Assembly: GCA_028829895.1 (NCBI GenBank)
Contig: CM054178.1
Span: forward strand, 103,947,558 to 104,011,557
DNA: 64,000 nucleotides
Origin: Sinotaia quadrata
Taxonomy: Eukaryota; Mollusca; Gastropoda; Architaenioglossa; Viviparidae
Direction of reading: 5' to 3'
Position 1 is the stretch's first letter. Each line of letters opens with the position of its first letter. The position numbers and the translations under genes were made by a program. Below the pieces are notes generated by a model that did not search any database, had not been told where the DNA came from, and was given only the letters and a program-made list of their open reading frames with translations. Of this stretch, positions 1-12,316 are shown one piece after another.

Positions 1-240
1 GTGCTGGTGTGGTGTGGATTGTTGTGATGATTGAGTGTGTTGCTGTATTGTTTATGCTGTGAGTAATGTTGCAGTGTACTCGATGTTAGTAGTGTTGTAG
101 TTAGTGTTCTGGTATAAGAAGTATTGTGTTGTGAGTAATAAGAATGGTGTCAGTGCTATGGCAATGCTTTTGGTGTGAGTAACGTTGTGATGTGAGTCAA
201 TAAGAATGAGATTAGAGTGTTTGCTTAGGTAATGGTGGAA
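1..240. repeat. Degenerate GT-rich tandem repeat
   Basis: Words such as GTGAGTAA, GTTGTG and AGTAGTG recur irregularly through the first 240 bases, including GTGAGTAAT/GTGAGTAAC followed by GTTG. This looks like a decayed minisatellite cut by the window edge. No reading frame is supported. Confidence 0.45.
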
Positions 241-354
241 GAGTTAGTATAATATGTATGATCATAAAAAAAAATACAATATAAATTTAGACGAATTAAA
301 TAGCATTAAAAAAACAATTTACTCTGCTGTCGGACAGCACTCACACAAACATAG

Positions 355-356
<2 letters not shown>

Positions 357-411
<55 letters not shown>

Positions 412-423
412 ATACACACACAC
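357..423. repeat. (CA)n microsatellite
   Basis: An almost pure CA run with two ATACAC interruptions near its right end. The short His/Thr-rich frame across it is only the translation of the dinucleotide. Confidence 0.95.
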
Positions 424-424
424 T

Positions 425-1554
425 TTTACATATACACGCATACTTTGTTCGCAGATGCTGGAGAGGAAATTAAACTCGGCTTTCTAAGAGAAATGTGTCC
501 TGTAGCCTTGTAGCAGCAATTTAATTGCTAAAGCCTTTGGCGCTCTGGAACTTCTAGTCGAAGTCCGTCATTGAACTCAACTTCCCACCCAGCTCGGCGC
601 TCACGGCAACGGTGGGAGGTAATTGATTCGACTTTCCTTTCTTCTCTCGCCAATTACTCTGCTCTGTCGGTCGTATCCTTGGAGTCAGAGACTCTAAACT
701 TTCCATTTCAACACAGACTTGGAACTTTCCCCAGCAGTGCCATCTCAAGAGTTGCAAATGCCGGTGCGCAAACGTTCCCAAGACCATCAATCTAAGTTCC
801 TTGCGGCTAGTCATACAGAGCTACCTGCTCACTGCAGCCTGTTATACAGAGTTGCCTGCTCCTTTTGGCTAGTTATACAGAGTTATCTGCTCCATGCAGC
901 CAATCACAGACAGTTCCCTGCTCCATGCGGGTTTTCGCACTGATTTATATGTATAAACTACACCATGCGCATACAAACTAACTCGTATGGAGCTGTGCAT
1001 TATGGGCGTATTGTCCAAAGAGAGTTCGAAACTTGCAACATTTCACTATCCACTGACTGAATTCAGTGAATATCATTTTAGATCAGCTTTTCTCAAATGT
1101 TTCACACTGGGGGGGAAGCCTTGCAATAATTTTCAAGTCTCGGCGATCCCTTGCATAAAAATTATTATATCTACGATGATTACTTTTTAAATCATGATCT
1201 CTCTTATAACCCCTGGCGACCTTTCTCGGAATCTTAGGTTTCCGTGGAACCCCAGTTAAGAAACCCTAATAATTATAGGCTGACCCATATATATGTAACT
1301 CAATAGTTTAGGGTCCAGTGACTCAATTAGCTCAGTAGTCCAGCAAATCCTGGCTTAAATAACTTAATAGTTATTTTATCGAGTTGAGATGATTGCTAGT
1401 TGGTGCTCGGGATTCGTGTTCCACCCCGCCGACTAGGGCATTTGCATTTTTTCAAACCATAAATCCAATCGGTCCGGATTGTCATCATGCTTTGCCCCGA
1501 TTGTAAAGCTCTTAGATATTTTAATTTGAACGAAACAGGAAATATTCATAAAAC
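425..1554. other. No gene seen; unique-looking sequence
   Basis: Short overlapping frames on both strands at 554-943 match nothing I recognise. Positions 806-930 contain three imperfect copies of a roughly 45-bp unit carrying ATACAGAGYTRCCTGCTC. Around 1235-1275 the text GGTTTCCGTGGAACCCC followed by AGTTAAGAAACCCT resembles the end region of some hAT elements, but no terminal inverted repeat partner or 8-bp target duplication is visible. Confidence 0.5.
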
Positions 1555-1560
1555 TCAATC

Positions 1561-1716
1561 CAAGTCTGCACTGTAGTTATGAAATGACGTAACTCCACCC
1601 TGCGATGTAGCTATAAGATGACTTAACTCTATCCAAGCTTGCTTTGTAGCTATGAGATGACGTAACTCCATTTAAGCCTGAATTGTAGCTATGAGATGAC
1701 GTAACCCCATTCGACC
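1561..1716. repeat. 34-39 bp minisatellite, about 4 copies
   Basis: The word TGTAGCTATGAGATGACGTA recurs with changes, with TGTAG at 1572, 1606, 1645 and 1684. Spacing is 34, 39 and 39 bases, so copies differ by small indels. Confidence 0.8.
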
Positions 1717-2589
1717 CATCTTAGCATGCGACCTCTTGTTTGTCTGATCTTAATCCTAAGACATGACATAGCCAAATCTCGTCATATCGAGATTAAAGAA
1801 CATAATCCTAATCCTAAGTCTTAAAACTTAGCATGACAATCATATAACTTACCTTATCGCTTCAATGACCCTATACCTAATCCCAAACTTTATCTCTAGC
1901 ATAATAGACGAAAATAAACACACGTGATCAAAACCAATTGTGGTTAACTCCCATTTTCTGACTGAGTGGGTCACTTTCTGCATGGACGGCATCTTCCCAT
2001 TAGGCATCCGATGAGTGGAATCAACATTCAGTTTTGTATTTGGCCCACACAGGACCGACAACTCGAGCAAAAACAACAACAAAAAAAGTGATGGGACATA
2101 ATTTGCTTTGAAATTAGTTCAGACAACCAGTTTTAACAAGTGAAATATATTGTTTCGTTTCCAAGCATCTAGGATGTGGCAATCAGCCCTCTCGAACTCA
2201 AACATGGACCTAGCAAGAAATTTCATCCGTCTGCAAGTATGTGAATATGTGCGTGCCTTTCCTTGCAGGACATTGCTATTAATTGCATTTAGAAACATTT
2301 GCGACCTATTGTTGATACTAAACTGGAGTTATCACCCTTTAATATGATGACTGCTTTTTATGAGAGAGAGAAAATGCATTCACCTTTCAAGCTCAATGGG
2401 CAAAATTCATGACTAGTTATGATTCTAAGCAGGCAGAGGTGACCAAAGGCAACCTTTCTGTGACACTTGCAGCATTTATTTTGTCACAACTTTGGTAAAC
2501 AGATGACGTAATTCCATTTGCAAAAATAAAACAATAATGGTGAATTACAAGAACGCTTTAACTTTAATTAAAAAAATAAACTCTGAGAC

Positions 2590-2785
2590 ATTACAACACT
2601 ACCTAAACATTGAATAACACTGAGTACAAAATACACATGTACAATTGGACACAGCAGTAGCTAAACATTCAGTAGCACAGAATGCAAAATACACATGTAC
2701 AATTGGACACAGCAGTAGCTAAACATTCAGTAGCACAGAATGCAAAATACACATGTACAATTGGACATAGCACTAACTAAATATT
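2590..2785. repeat. 58-bp minisatellite, about 3 copies
   Basis: ACAATTGGACACAGCAGTAG recurs at 2641, 2699 and (diverged) 2757, giving a 58-bp period. The middle copies are nearly identical and the outer ones are decayed. Confidence 0.9.
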
Positions 2786-4421
2786 TACTAATACAAAATA
2801 CACATTGTAAAAATGACAATTTCTTATCACTGGTGGATCAACGATAGTTCTTATTTTTTTATCTATTTAATCCGCCTGCTGACGGGGTCTTCTTCCTTTA
2901 CAGTCGAAGACACTAAGTCAAGCCCTAGCAACGAATAATTCACTAACTATCCTCCGTTTCTAAGTGTTACTCGTCCAGAGCAAAATATCCTCCTGCAATT
3001 AATAATAATGCTAGGTTCTTGAATTTCACTCTCACCCCTCACACGTTCCAGCTTAAGAGGACTTTTCCAAAAGTATGCATGACTTACTTTAATTTTGTAA
3101 GTTATAAGCTGCCACCACCCCTTAAACCTGCATACTTCCTTTTAATTAATTAGTCAAAAGTGGGAAAGTAGAAATTAATAAATTATATTAAATGTAATAT
3201 ATAAAAGAAAACAATCAATAAATTTATATAAACGATTTTTACATAAAGATATCACAAGACATAAAATACAAGTTAGGGTTCTAATTCGCTAATACCATTC
3301 AATACTTCTACCAAATACAGTCATTCAGATGATAGTTCATAGGTTTCTGTAATTATTGTTCATCATTTGAATAGTATCTGATGGAAGTTCATTACCATGA
3401 AAAGAACTTGACAATAGGTTAAGATTAGAAATTATATAAGAAGACAAAGGTAAAGACAGTACAAGACAATGATGCTGAGAGCTGGACATGAATTCACTTG
3501 ATTATTCATGCGTATGTCAGTGCAGTTCCCAATGCAGATACATCCATTGAAGCATAGAGAGTTTGATCATGGAGTGCTGATCTGGCTGCCGGTCAGAATA
3601 CAAGCGGCTCACAGAATCAGTTCGAATACATGAGCACACTGAATGAATAATTCGTTTAACAACACAGGTGGAAATCCAAAATGGCTCTCACTGTTCAATA
3701 GAGTGTCATACCAGAGTCACTGAATATTCCACACATGGAAACAAGAAAGGATAACACATAAGACAGCATGTGTCTTCTCTTCATTCTCATTTATCAACGG
3801 GACTCGAGAATTCCTTAGAATTGCAGGCATCAACCATCAGACTACAAACTCCAGACTTCCACTGATAGACTCCAGACTTTAGATTCGACTCTCCAACCAT
3901 GAGACTTGAAATCAAGCTTTGGCACTGAGACTGACTGAGGAAAATCTCTGAGACTGAGAGACTGCGACTCTGTGACTATCAGGCTGTTTTGAAGCACTGA
4001 AGAATAATCAGCACGTGTCAGCTCTCCACTAACAATATGTGTCAGCTCTCCACTAACAATATGCTTTAATACTATCTTGCATTTATCCTTCTCATAACTT
4101 TAATTATACATCTTATTTTTTCAATTATACATTTTCAGACTCCAACAGTCCGAAGAAATTATTTATGGAAGAGAACATGAATATGAAAATTATATTAATT
4201 TGTGAGGGACAAAACAATTTTTGCTCTTCACCTTAGTGTGAATCAGTTTTACTTTCATTGCAAAATGAAACCAGAAATGAATAACTGATTATTTGGAAAG
4301 ACCAGATATATATTTTATTATTTTTAATGTTTAATTTCTTGTAGCAAATGAATAATTTTTGAGTGCATATATATGAAGGGTTTTGCAGTACAAGTCATTT
4401 TGCAAATATAATGAAATCTGA
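2786..4421. other. No gene seen; one short duplication
   Basis: AT-rich sequence without a supported coding region. A 24-bp tandem duplication around CAGCTCTCCACTAACAATAT lies at about 4015-4062. Nothing else recognisable. Confidence 0.5.
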
Positions 4422-4487
4422 TACACACACATACACACATACACACACACACACACATACACACACACACATACACACACACACACA

Positions 4488-4528
<41 letters not shown>
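4422..4528. repeat. Compound (CA)n / ACACAT microsatellite
   Basis: CA repeats interrupted by regularly placed CATACA units on the left and one CGCG on the right, then pure CA. The Cys/Val-rich minus-strand frames here are repeat translations. Confidence 0.95.
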
Positions 4529-4530
<2 letters not shown>

Positions 4531-6336
4531 CACTCTGGTTAATTAACTTCATGGGTTTGAATACAACTCTTTGGAAATCTAATACATAATGATTGTTTAT
4601 TTGTTTATTATTTCCGCACTGTTTTCTTCATATTTTTGTGTGTTGTTCAATCTACTGGTTTTTAGATGCATGTGCTGCTGGGTTTTTTCTCGCAAGTTCG
4701 TTTTTCTCGCAAGTTCACTATTTATCAGGAAGTGGTACATACTTTCTTCTTTATACATAGGCCAGTATCTTATATTGCTACAGTCAGAACAGACTCGTGT
4801 TTTATAGGCTGAAATAACTTGGATTCTATTCATCTGTTTCACTATTAATATGTACCGAGCACAAGAAAAGTATATCGTATAAATGTTTAAGGAGAAACTA
4901 AAGAGGAAGTTGAATTTCAATTATCTCCCTTGTCTATCGAACTATTTTGAATTAGAAACTATTTTTTTGTAAACAACCCAAATTCGATCAAAGTAAATCT
5001 TATAAATCTGCATGTACATGTAAATCGCCCAGACCTTAAAGAATTGAATTCTTCAGTTCACAGCTTGCTGGATTACAACAACGATGAACTGAAATCTGTA
5101 ACTTTATTAGTGGCAACAATTTAGATAATATGATTCTTATTGAAACCTGGCTCAGCACAGCAAGAGAAGAAAGTTAATAAGCTAATTGATTTGACCCCTG
5201 ATGGGTACGAGTTGAAGTCATTTCTTTGACCAACACTTGGAGGAGGGATTGTTATCATAAGGCAGTGAGAATGCATATTCAATGAAAAGAAAATGTAAAC
5301 AATACAGGAAAAGGACAAACATAAACAACTGCACTCACCCCCTCTCAGAACGATAGGAGACGAGAGGTTTATCTTCTAATGAGTGAATAAAATTTATTAT
5401 CTTACGGAGTTCTCTCTCATTTAGAAACTGTAAATCATCCGTCATAAACAGGGGTAACTTCTAAGCAATGAATGACGATTAAAACAACAAGTTCAGAATG
5501 CAGGATAATGCAATAACTTCCACTATCAACTGCTTATATCAGTAAATACAAGAGTATTTAATAAATGGCAAAAAAAAGTCCTGGAGCTGACTCGCTCTTC
5601 CATAGTTGATCAAGAATGAATAATTAATTAAATTTCAAATCCTTAACTAGCCTTACATATTTATAATGAAATTAAGTGCCATGATGTGTTTTTTTTTACA
5701 TTATATTGGATTAACTTACTTACAGTTTTTATTTTCTACACCCATCAAAAATTCAAGTAGGGTGACTTCAATTATGATACAAAGTGGTGATATGAACAGT
5801 GGAATGAACAATGATACGGATGTTCCTGTAAAAAATGGAATAAAACACAAATGAAGTAGAGACATTTTCAAAGGTTTTCCGCTCATGGGTCAGTGGTACC
5901 TGGCCTCCCCCCGACACCTTCCTTGTGTCACATGATCAGCACTCTGATCTCAGAGTTGACTGTCTGTTCATAGGTCGTCATGCAGGCTCTCAGCTTCCAC
6001 CATCAGATACAAATTGATGTCACCCTTCGAAGGAAATAAAGCCAGTTTACTCCCTTCTCTAACTGTTTTTCTGGTGTTGAAAAACAAACTACATTCTCCC
6101 AAAGAATACATTCACAACACAAACTGCTTCTTTCTGAAAGCAAAATCTCCACTGCAAAATCTTTCTTTCAGAGACAAATTCTCAGCTGTCTTACTGAACT
6201 ATCTCTTTTTTAAGAGTTAAAATCTAAGTTTCTTCTTTTCTCACAAATTCTAAACTGCGACCATAAATTCTCAAATATTTATTTCTCCAACAAATTCTGA
6301 ACTGTATACTGTCTCTTTCTATATTCACTTCTATCC
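4529..6336. other. No gene seen
   Basis: AT-rich sequence with only short frames on either strand, the longest 107 codons on the minus strand at 4597-4920. None shows a recognisable domain or better base composition than its surroundings. Confidence 0.5.
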
Positions 6337-6549
6337 CTGCTTCAAGTTCATAATCTTTTCACTTGTTCCAGGGTTTCGTGAGAAATCTGCTTCAAGTTCA
6401 TAATCTTGTCACTTGTTGTTCAAGGGTTTCATGAGAAATCTGCTTCAAGTTCATAATCTTGTCACTTGTTGTTCAAGGGTTTCGTGAGAAATCTGCTTCA
6501 AGTTCATAATCTTGTCACTTGTTGTTCAAGGGTTTCGTGAAAAATCTGC
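6337..6549. repeat. 50-53 bp minisatellite, 4 copies
   Basis: CTGCTTCAAGTTCATAATCT starts copies at 6337, 6387, 6440 and 6493, and a partial fifth begins at 6546. The first spacing is 50 bases and the rest are 53; the difference is an indel at CTTGTT(GTT)CAAGGG. Confidence 0.95.
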
Positions 6550-6857
6550 AAGCTGGCAATATCGCCATGCAGAGCAACTATTGTAAAAAATTATGTCCCT
6601 TTGTTCTCATTCTCTCGGGTACGTACACAATATCAGCCAGTTCCTAAACAATGCACAGAGCTACAAAATAAACAATACTCACAGCAAAAGCATTGTCACG
6701 CTGAGCAAAGATTTTAAAGTGTTTCACAATTAACACGATCTGATAGCATTTCAAAAAGACATAGCCCCTAATCAGTATTTTCAAATGACACAACTCTCTG
6801 CGTTAATACATTGTTTTTTAAAAAAATCACAATAGCAAAACAGTGCAGGCGAAACTG

Positions 6858-6888
6858 CACGCGCGCACACACACACACACACACACGC
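6858..6888. repeat. Short (CG/CA)n tract
   Basis: CGCGCGCACACA grading into a CA run. Confidence 0.85.
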
Positions 6889-7620
6889 ACCAACCAACAA
6901 TTTAAACTTTGGTTTTATATGCATATTTAACAAAATAAAGATTTATTAATAACCGTTATGACCTAACTCTTTAAATTATGAGCCGCTGTGAAGAAATATA
7001 ATGTGTTTGTTAGTCATGTATAACTTTGTTAGTTATACTTTCAAACTTAACATTTAGAAAGCTTTTAGATGTATCTGTGTGATGCGACACTAACACGAAA
7101 TTTCGTGGCAATCGGATAGCTGAAATAATAAGGGAAGAATCATGTGTGATTCGGCAAACAAAAACAACCAAAAAAACTGTTCGAGGCGAACCCATTCCCC
7201 TCTTCCGTGACACTGGATTATATGCATTATTGAAGATATTCTAATTTCCACACTTCATCTGATGAACTTGTATCAGAGCACTAAGAAATCAAATGTCAGT
7301 TGGTCGGCCTGTCCACGATCCCCTTCCAATTTGCATGCCATTCCCAAAGGTAAGGTCAGCTGACAAACATCAGCTAACCCATGACACTACATCACAACAA
7401 GTATCCGAGTACTTACCCAGTGCCAAACAGCGCATATATGTCGGCAGTCTCTGCTTGATGAGCACGCCTCAGCATTCAGCAATCAAACTGCATCGCTAGC
7501 AAAATGCTCACTGGTATAGTAGTAGAGGTCATCTACTATGCAGTTCCAACTGATAGTGTCATAAAACTGAAAGGCAGTGGATATCTTCAGATGTGTTCTG
7601 TGATGATAATGCCACATGGA

Positions 7621-7920
7621 TAATAGTTATGATTATTATTAATAATTAATCGTCCATAGGTGCTGCGAATCTTAATTCATGTTATTAATAATTATCCAGC
7701 AGACACCACTCATCCCTCTCACTTGGCGGATATGTGGGCACTGTAAGCGTTTTCTCTCTTCCACAACATCAAAGGCAAACATTTACCGTTACACAATAGG
7801 TGGAAGACTTTTACTAACGCAATATAACCATCACAAGGAGTGCTCAAGTTCGGGTCACTTCGACAATTTAACAATTAAGTCTAAAAATAGGCATAGGCAA
7901 ATTTATTCTACCACATGACC
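7621..7920 (+). repeat. Dispersed repeat family 1, copy A
   Basis: Contains an AATTAATCRTC-like start, then CAGCAGACACCACTCATC, then CGGATATGTGGGCACTGTAA and a CTCTCTTCCACAAC segment. The same ordered blocks recur at 38281-38660 (+) and, in reverse, at 19440-19830. The 3' part, including AAATAGGCATAGGCAAATTT, also matches about 39780-39860. No coding capacity is evident, so this fits a non-autonomous interspersed element. Confidence 0.75.
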
Positions 7921-8200
7921 ATTAGTAAATTTATCAATTAGCCAAAAGGAATGTTACAAATATTCTTCTTTCAGGAAAGTCCACCATTTACAAATGTGTG
8001 TAAAAACTATAAACAGATATTCAATATAACATATACATTAAGGGCAGGAGATATATCTTCCACATTTTTTGGCCAAAATCTCTACCAGATCAGTTAGTAG
8101 TTTACCCCGTGACAAGGTGAGAACTAGAGGTCAACTTGCATCTAGCATCTCAAGGCCTCACATGTCAACTCCTCACTGCCTTAATTTTAGAGTTTCAACA

Positions 8201-8288
8201 ACTACCTTTGACAATATTTCATCGATATCTGTGTATTTTCTACGACTACCTTTGACAATATTTCATCCATATCTGTGTATTTTTCTAC
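8201..8288. repeat. 44-bp tandem duplication
   Basis: ACCTTTGACAATATTTCATC recurs at 8204 and 8248, followed each time by ATATCTGTGTATTTTCTAC, with only a few differences. Confidence 0.9.
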
Positions 8289-8571
8289 CAATAATCCTGA
8301 AGAATGTTTCAAAGTCGTGTATACATCTTGTCCAAACTTCTGCTGTTTGACTGTACAGATGCTTTACTATTGACTCTAGTAAACATCATAAAGACTTTTC
8401 TTTCTCGGCACTTTACATCGCGTTTTAAAATAGCTATTGTGAAGCTTCGTTGGAAACACCTACCTTTGCCATCAGCAACCTGAAAAAGTAATTTATCGTT
8501 TACATATAAAGCGATTGGGAAAATTGTCTTGTCTATGTTAGTATCTCATCTAAATCACCATAATATTTTCA

Positions 8572-8862
8572 GTGATTATCCCCCTTTCACAGGCCCAACA
8601 CTATCCTTTCAAAAGTGTTAATGACGTTCTGTCTGCCATGGAAGATGGAATGTTTTTGAGCTCGCATTCCTTTGATACTATCGATCATGACAAAATGCTC
8701 CACCATTTCCAGCACATTTTGTATATCCATGGTACTGCTTTCCCTTGGTTCAAACCATATCAGCATAGCTGAAAGAAAATAAAACTGGTCAACAAAAAAA
8801 ATGCTGCATCACAAACTAACCCAGACATTTGGCGCTGTGGTGTCCCAAAGGGAAGAATCTAA
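8572..8862 (+). pseudogene. Non-LTR retrotransposon reverse transcriptase fragment
   Basis: One frame runs from 8572 with an in-frame TGA at 8770-8772 and ends at TAA 8860-8862. The text SVNDVLSAMEDG, then HSFDTIDHDKML around residues 32-42, matches reverse transcriptase motif A, where the Asp of FDT is catalytic. WFKPYQ follows at the usual distance. After the stop, WRCGVPKGR matches the motif B region, normally GVPQGS. The order and spacing fit a Jockey/CR1/L2-type LINE, though the clade is inferred. The endonuclease, the YADD motif C and the thumb are missing, so this is a roughly 290-base relic of a longer ORF2. It cannot make a working enzyme. It is not part of a larger recognisable element here. 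Confidence 0.75.
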
Positions 8863-9072
8863 TCGAATGTCTACAATAGGTTATAAATTAATACTCCTAA
8901 AAGAAATATCTGAATCCAAACCAAAGTCACTGAATACTGGCAACACGCCCATTTTAAATTTAGTCAGTCAATTAAATATATGGAATCATATGCTAACATT
9001 TCTCTCTCATCGCTCTCATCTTTCTTTCCCTCCCTTCATCCAACAGCACATCTAAGCTCTAAGCGATTTTTT

Positions 9073-9420
9073 TAATTTGGACGCTAAATAAATCATTATT
9101 CAATCCCAGGTACTCTCTTCTCTTACTCTGGACACTAAATAAATCATTATTCAATCCCAGGTACTCTCTTCTCTTACTCTGGACAACTAAATAAATAATT
9201 ATTCAATCCCAGGTACTCTCTTCTCTTACTCTGGACGCTAATTAAATCATTATTCAATCCCAGGTACTCTCTTCTCTTACTCTGGACGCTAATTAAATCA
9301 TTATTCAATCCCAGTACTCTCTTCTCTTACTCTGGACACTAAATAAATCATCATTCAATCCTGCTACTACTATTCTCTTACTTTTAACGCTACAGAAATC
9401 ATCATTCAATCTCCGGTATT
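9073..9420. repeat. 51-52 bp minisatellite, about 6 copies
   Basis: Copies carry AAATAAATCATTATTCAATC and GGTACTCTCTTCTCTTACTC in order. Copies vary at ACGCTAAATAA/ACACTAAATAA/ACGCTAATTAA, and the last two are more diverged. Confidence 0.9.
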
Positions 9421-9507
9421 CTACTGGCTTTGTCATTGTGGCTTTCCTAACCATAATTTGTGTCTTGTCAGAAAATTTCCAAAGATTCCAAACATTTTTG
9501 CTACATC

Positions 9508-9780
9508 TGCACATTGTTCCTTGGATAAATGTTCACAGCAGAATGCCACACAAAGTGCTATGACTGCACATTGTTCACTGGATACATGTTCACAGCAGAA
9601 TGCCACACAAAGTGCTATGACTGCACATTGTTCACTGGATACATGTTCACAGCAGAATGCCACACAAAGTGCTATGACTGTACATTGTTCACTGGATACA
9701 TGTTCACAGCAGAATGCCACACAAAGTGCTATGACTGTACATTGTTCACTGGATACATGTTCACAGCAGAATGCCACACG
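9508..9780. repeat. 57-bp minisatellite, 4.8 copies
   Basis: A 57-bp unit around TGTTCACAGCAGAATGCCAC is repeated almost perfectly; the first copy is the most diverged. Because 57 is 19 codons and the unit lacks stops in several frames, frames of 120-144 codons stay open on both strands. I treat these as repeat artefacts: no signal peptide, domain or adjoining exon supports them. Confidence 0.95.
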
Positions 9781-10338
9781 AGATCTATTTTTTTTATTGT
9801 GCTCCAATCTGATTCCTTGACTCTAAGTACTTGTCTGACGTCACACATATGTACACGCGCATTAAAATTCCAAATGCAGCTTGTCTTACCAGTCAACGCT
9901 TCGTTTGCTAATCAGGGTTCATCTTTGCATAATTCGCTTCCTTATGAAATGAAACTTCAATAGATCGTGACCATTTTAAATTTTTGAATAATTTTCATCC
10001 GTTTGTCTTTCTGTCATTGTTCTAACTGTACATTTGTAGTTTTTATTTTTATTTAAGTATGTTTTGTAAATACATTTATTTGTTATGCTGAATGTAAACT
10101 CATTATTTTCCCTTTCGCAAATGCAGTTATTTGTTCCATATTGTCATTTTGTGTCTGGATTCGTTTGTTTCTAGGTTTTGTGCTTTCAGTCATCTTATGT
10201 GTTTAAATAATTTGTTTAACAATATTCTGTGTATTGTACGTGTATTTATTGTAAAGCTCTTGCAGTATTTAAAAGATTTAGCGCTATATCTAGTCTTCTT
10301 TAAATAAGTATACACTTAACTGATTTAAAATAATGCAT
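9781..10338. other. No gene seen; AT-rich
   Basis: AT-rich sequence with many T runs and no supported frame. Confidence 0.5.
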
Positions 10339-10365
10339 CTATCTATCCATCTATCTTTCTGTATT

Positions 10366-10408
<43 letters not shown>

Positions 10409-10531
10409 ATCTATCTATCTATTTATCAATCTATCTATCTATCTATCTGTCTATCTATCTATCTATCTATTTATCTATCTATCTTTCTTTCTTTCTATCT
10501 ATCTATCTATCTATTCATCTATCTATCTGTC

Positions 10532-10562
<31 letters not shown>

Positions 10563-10595
10563 CTGTCTATCTATCTATGTGTCTGTCTATAATAT
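10339..10595. repeat. (CTAT)n / (CTTT)n microsatellite
   Basis: CTAT tetranucleotides with two internal CTTT blocks and scattered CTGT and TTAT variants. Here the plus strand carries CTAT, opposite to the later large arrays, which carry GATA. Confidence 0.95.
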
Positions 10596-10888
10596 TTCTT
10601 TGTTGTGAAACTTCATTCTAAGAGACAGACTATATTCATTAATTATTATAAATTTATTCCAAGACACTTAATTCCTTTCTATTAGTTTACCAACGAGAGC
10701 CACTATTTACAAATTACAAATCTTCAGTGTGAAGTGGGTTGTTCCAATTGGTAAGTTGTTGCTATCAGGTATGGACAAAGAGTGATCACTAGATTACAAC
10801 TCAAAGAAATGGTGACATCACCAGACCCAGAAAAAAGACAAAAAATAAAAACTAAACAAAACAAAAACCCAAGCAAGCAAACAAACAT

Positions 10889-10972
10889 GCACTTCTCATA
10901 CTTACACTTCTCATACTTACACTTCACATACTTACACTTCTCATACTTACACTTCTCATACTTACACTTCAT
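10889..10972. repeat. 15-bp minisatellite, about 5.5 copies
   Basis: CACTTCTCATACTTA is repeated head to tail; one copy has CACTTCACATACTTA. Confidence 0.95.
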
Positions 10973-11813
10973 TTCGTTTTAATTATTCCAACACATTACT
11001 TGCGTCTGACTAACTGATTCACACGATCACGTGAAAATGTCATTAGCATTTCACATTCACCGAACTTTTAACGTCTTGTTTATAGCTTTCCAGAGTAATA
11101 CAGACTACAATTACTTATGTTTAAAATGTATTTTTTTCTAAGTTAAAAATATTACTATAAGAACTGCTGCTTGCGTTCGCCGGACAGATTTACCAGTTAG
11201 CTGTGGAACATTATTTCTGCTATTCTCGCTGTCCGCACACAGAATGACTTAAATGTGTTATGTATAATGCTATAAATAAGGCGAAACATACTAGACAACT
11301 CTGCTCTGAAGCACCCCAGTCACGACTTTGTCAGGCGTGTGCGTTGTCTTTCTTCTTCAACATTGCGAACTCATTCGACTAACAATAGAAGACGCATTAC
11401 CTGAAATTGGAAGCCATGTTTAAATATCACGAATTTATCCTGATAACAGTGTACAGTGTATTTACCTCAATTAAAGTGGGAGCCATGATCAAACATGACG
11501 AACTCATTGTGTTAAAAGTGCAAGAGGTGTTATCACTATAACAGAGGAATCTAAGATTTGAACCAATCCGAGATGAGCCCAATTTCAGTATCTTAAGATT
11601 TTCGTCATATATGTACCGAATGTTGTCCAACAAGCTTCTATGTTGCCTTTAAGACGGTACGTCACGAAAACGTTCTGATACGTCGAATCCGGTCTAATTT
11701 GAATCATGTCCTGGATGACCGAAATTACGTCCAGCTATTGTTCTGTATATTTTGCCAGTCTCAAGTTTATCGTCGTGCCAGCATGTTGCCTTAATATGAA
11801 ACATGTTGGCCAC
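10973..11813. other. No gene seen
   Basis: Unique-looking sequence. Short frames such as 11427-11633 (-) match nothing I recognise. Confidence 0.5.
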
Positions 11814-12143
11814 AGTCTTACATATCGAAGTAGGTTAAGTATAAGTCTTACATATCGAAGTAGGTTAAGTATAAGTCTTACATATCGAAGTAGGTTAAGT
11901 ATAAGTCTTACATATCGAAGTAGGTTAAGTATAAGTCTTACATATCGAAGTAGGTTAAGTATAAGTCTTACATATCGAATTAGGTTAAGTATAAGTCTTA
12001 CATATCGAATTAGGTTAAGTATAAGTCTTACATATCGAATTAGGTTAAGTATAAGTCTTACATATCGAATTAGGTTAAGTATAAGTCTTACATATCGAAT
12101 TAGGCTAAGTATAAGTCTTACATATCGAATTAGGTTAAGTATA
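11814..12143. repeat. 30-bp minisatellite, 11 exact-length copies
   Basis: Eleven 30-bp units built on CTTACATATCGAAGTAGG. The first five carry CGAAGTAGG and the last six carry CGAATTAGG; one unit near the right end also has TAGGCTAAG. There are no indels. Since 30 is a multiple of three, a plus-strand frame stays open with a ten-residue repeat (LTYRSRLSIS, then LTYRIRLSIS). That frame has no other coding support. Confidence 0.98.
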
Positions 12144-12220
12144 AGCTATATTCTGGATTTCCAAGACTAAATACAATCTCGCGTGTTTATTCATGAATAT
12201 GTGTGTTTGTGTTTGTGGGT

Positions 12221-12316
12221 GTAGATAGATAAATAGATGAATAGATAGATAAACAGATGGATGGATTGACGGACAGACAGACAAATAGACACACAGATAG
12301 ATAGATAGATAGATAA
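12221..12316. repeat. Imperfect GATA/GATG/GACA tract
   Basis: GATA units mixed with GATGAATA, GATGGATG, GACA and AAACAGATG variants. Confidence 0.9.

Noticed and set aside
1400..1440. tRNA-like text GGGATTCGTGTTCCACCCC
   Set aside because: Weak likeness to a B box only; no A box, acceptor pairing or anticodon arm could be laid out.
9433..9963. Cys-rich frames of 120-144 codons on both strands
   Set aside because: They are the translation of a 57-bp array with a triplet period; no independent coding evidence.
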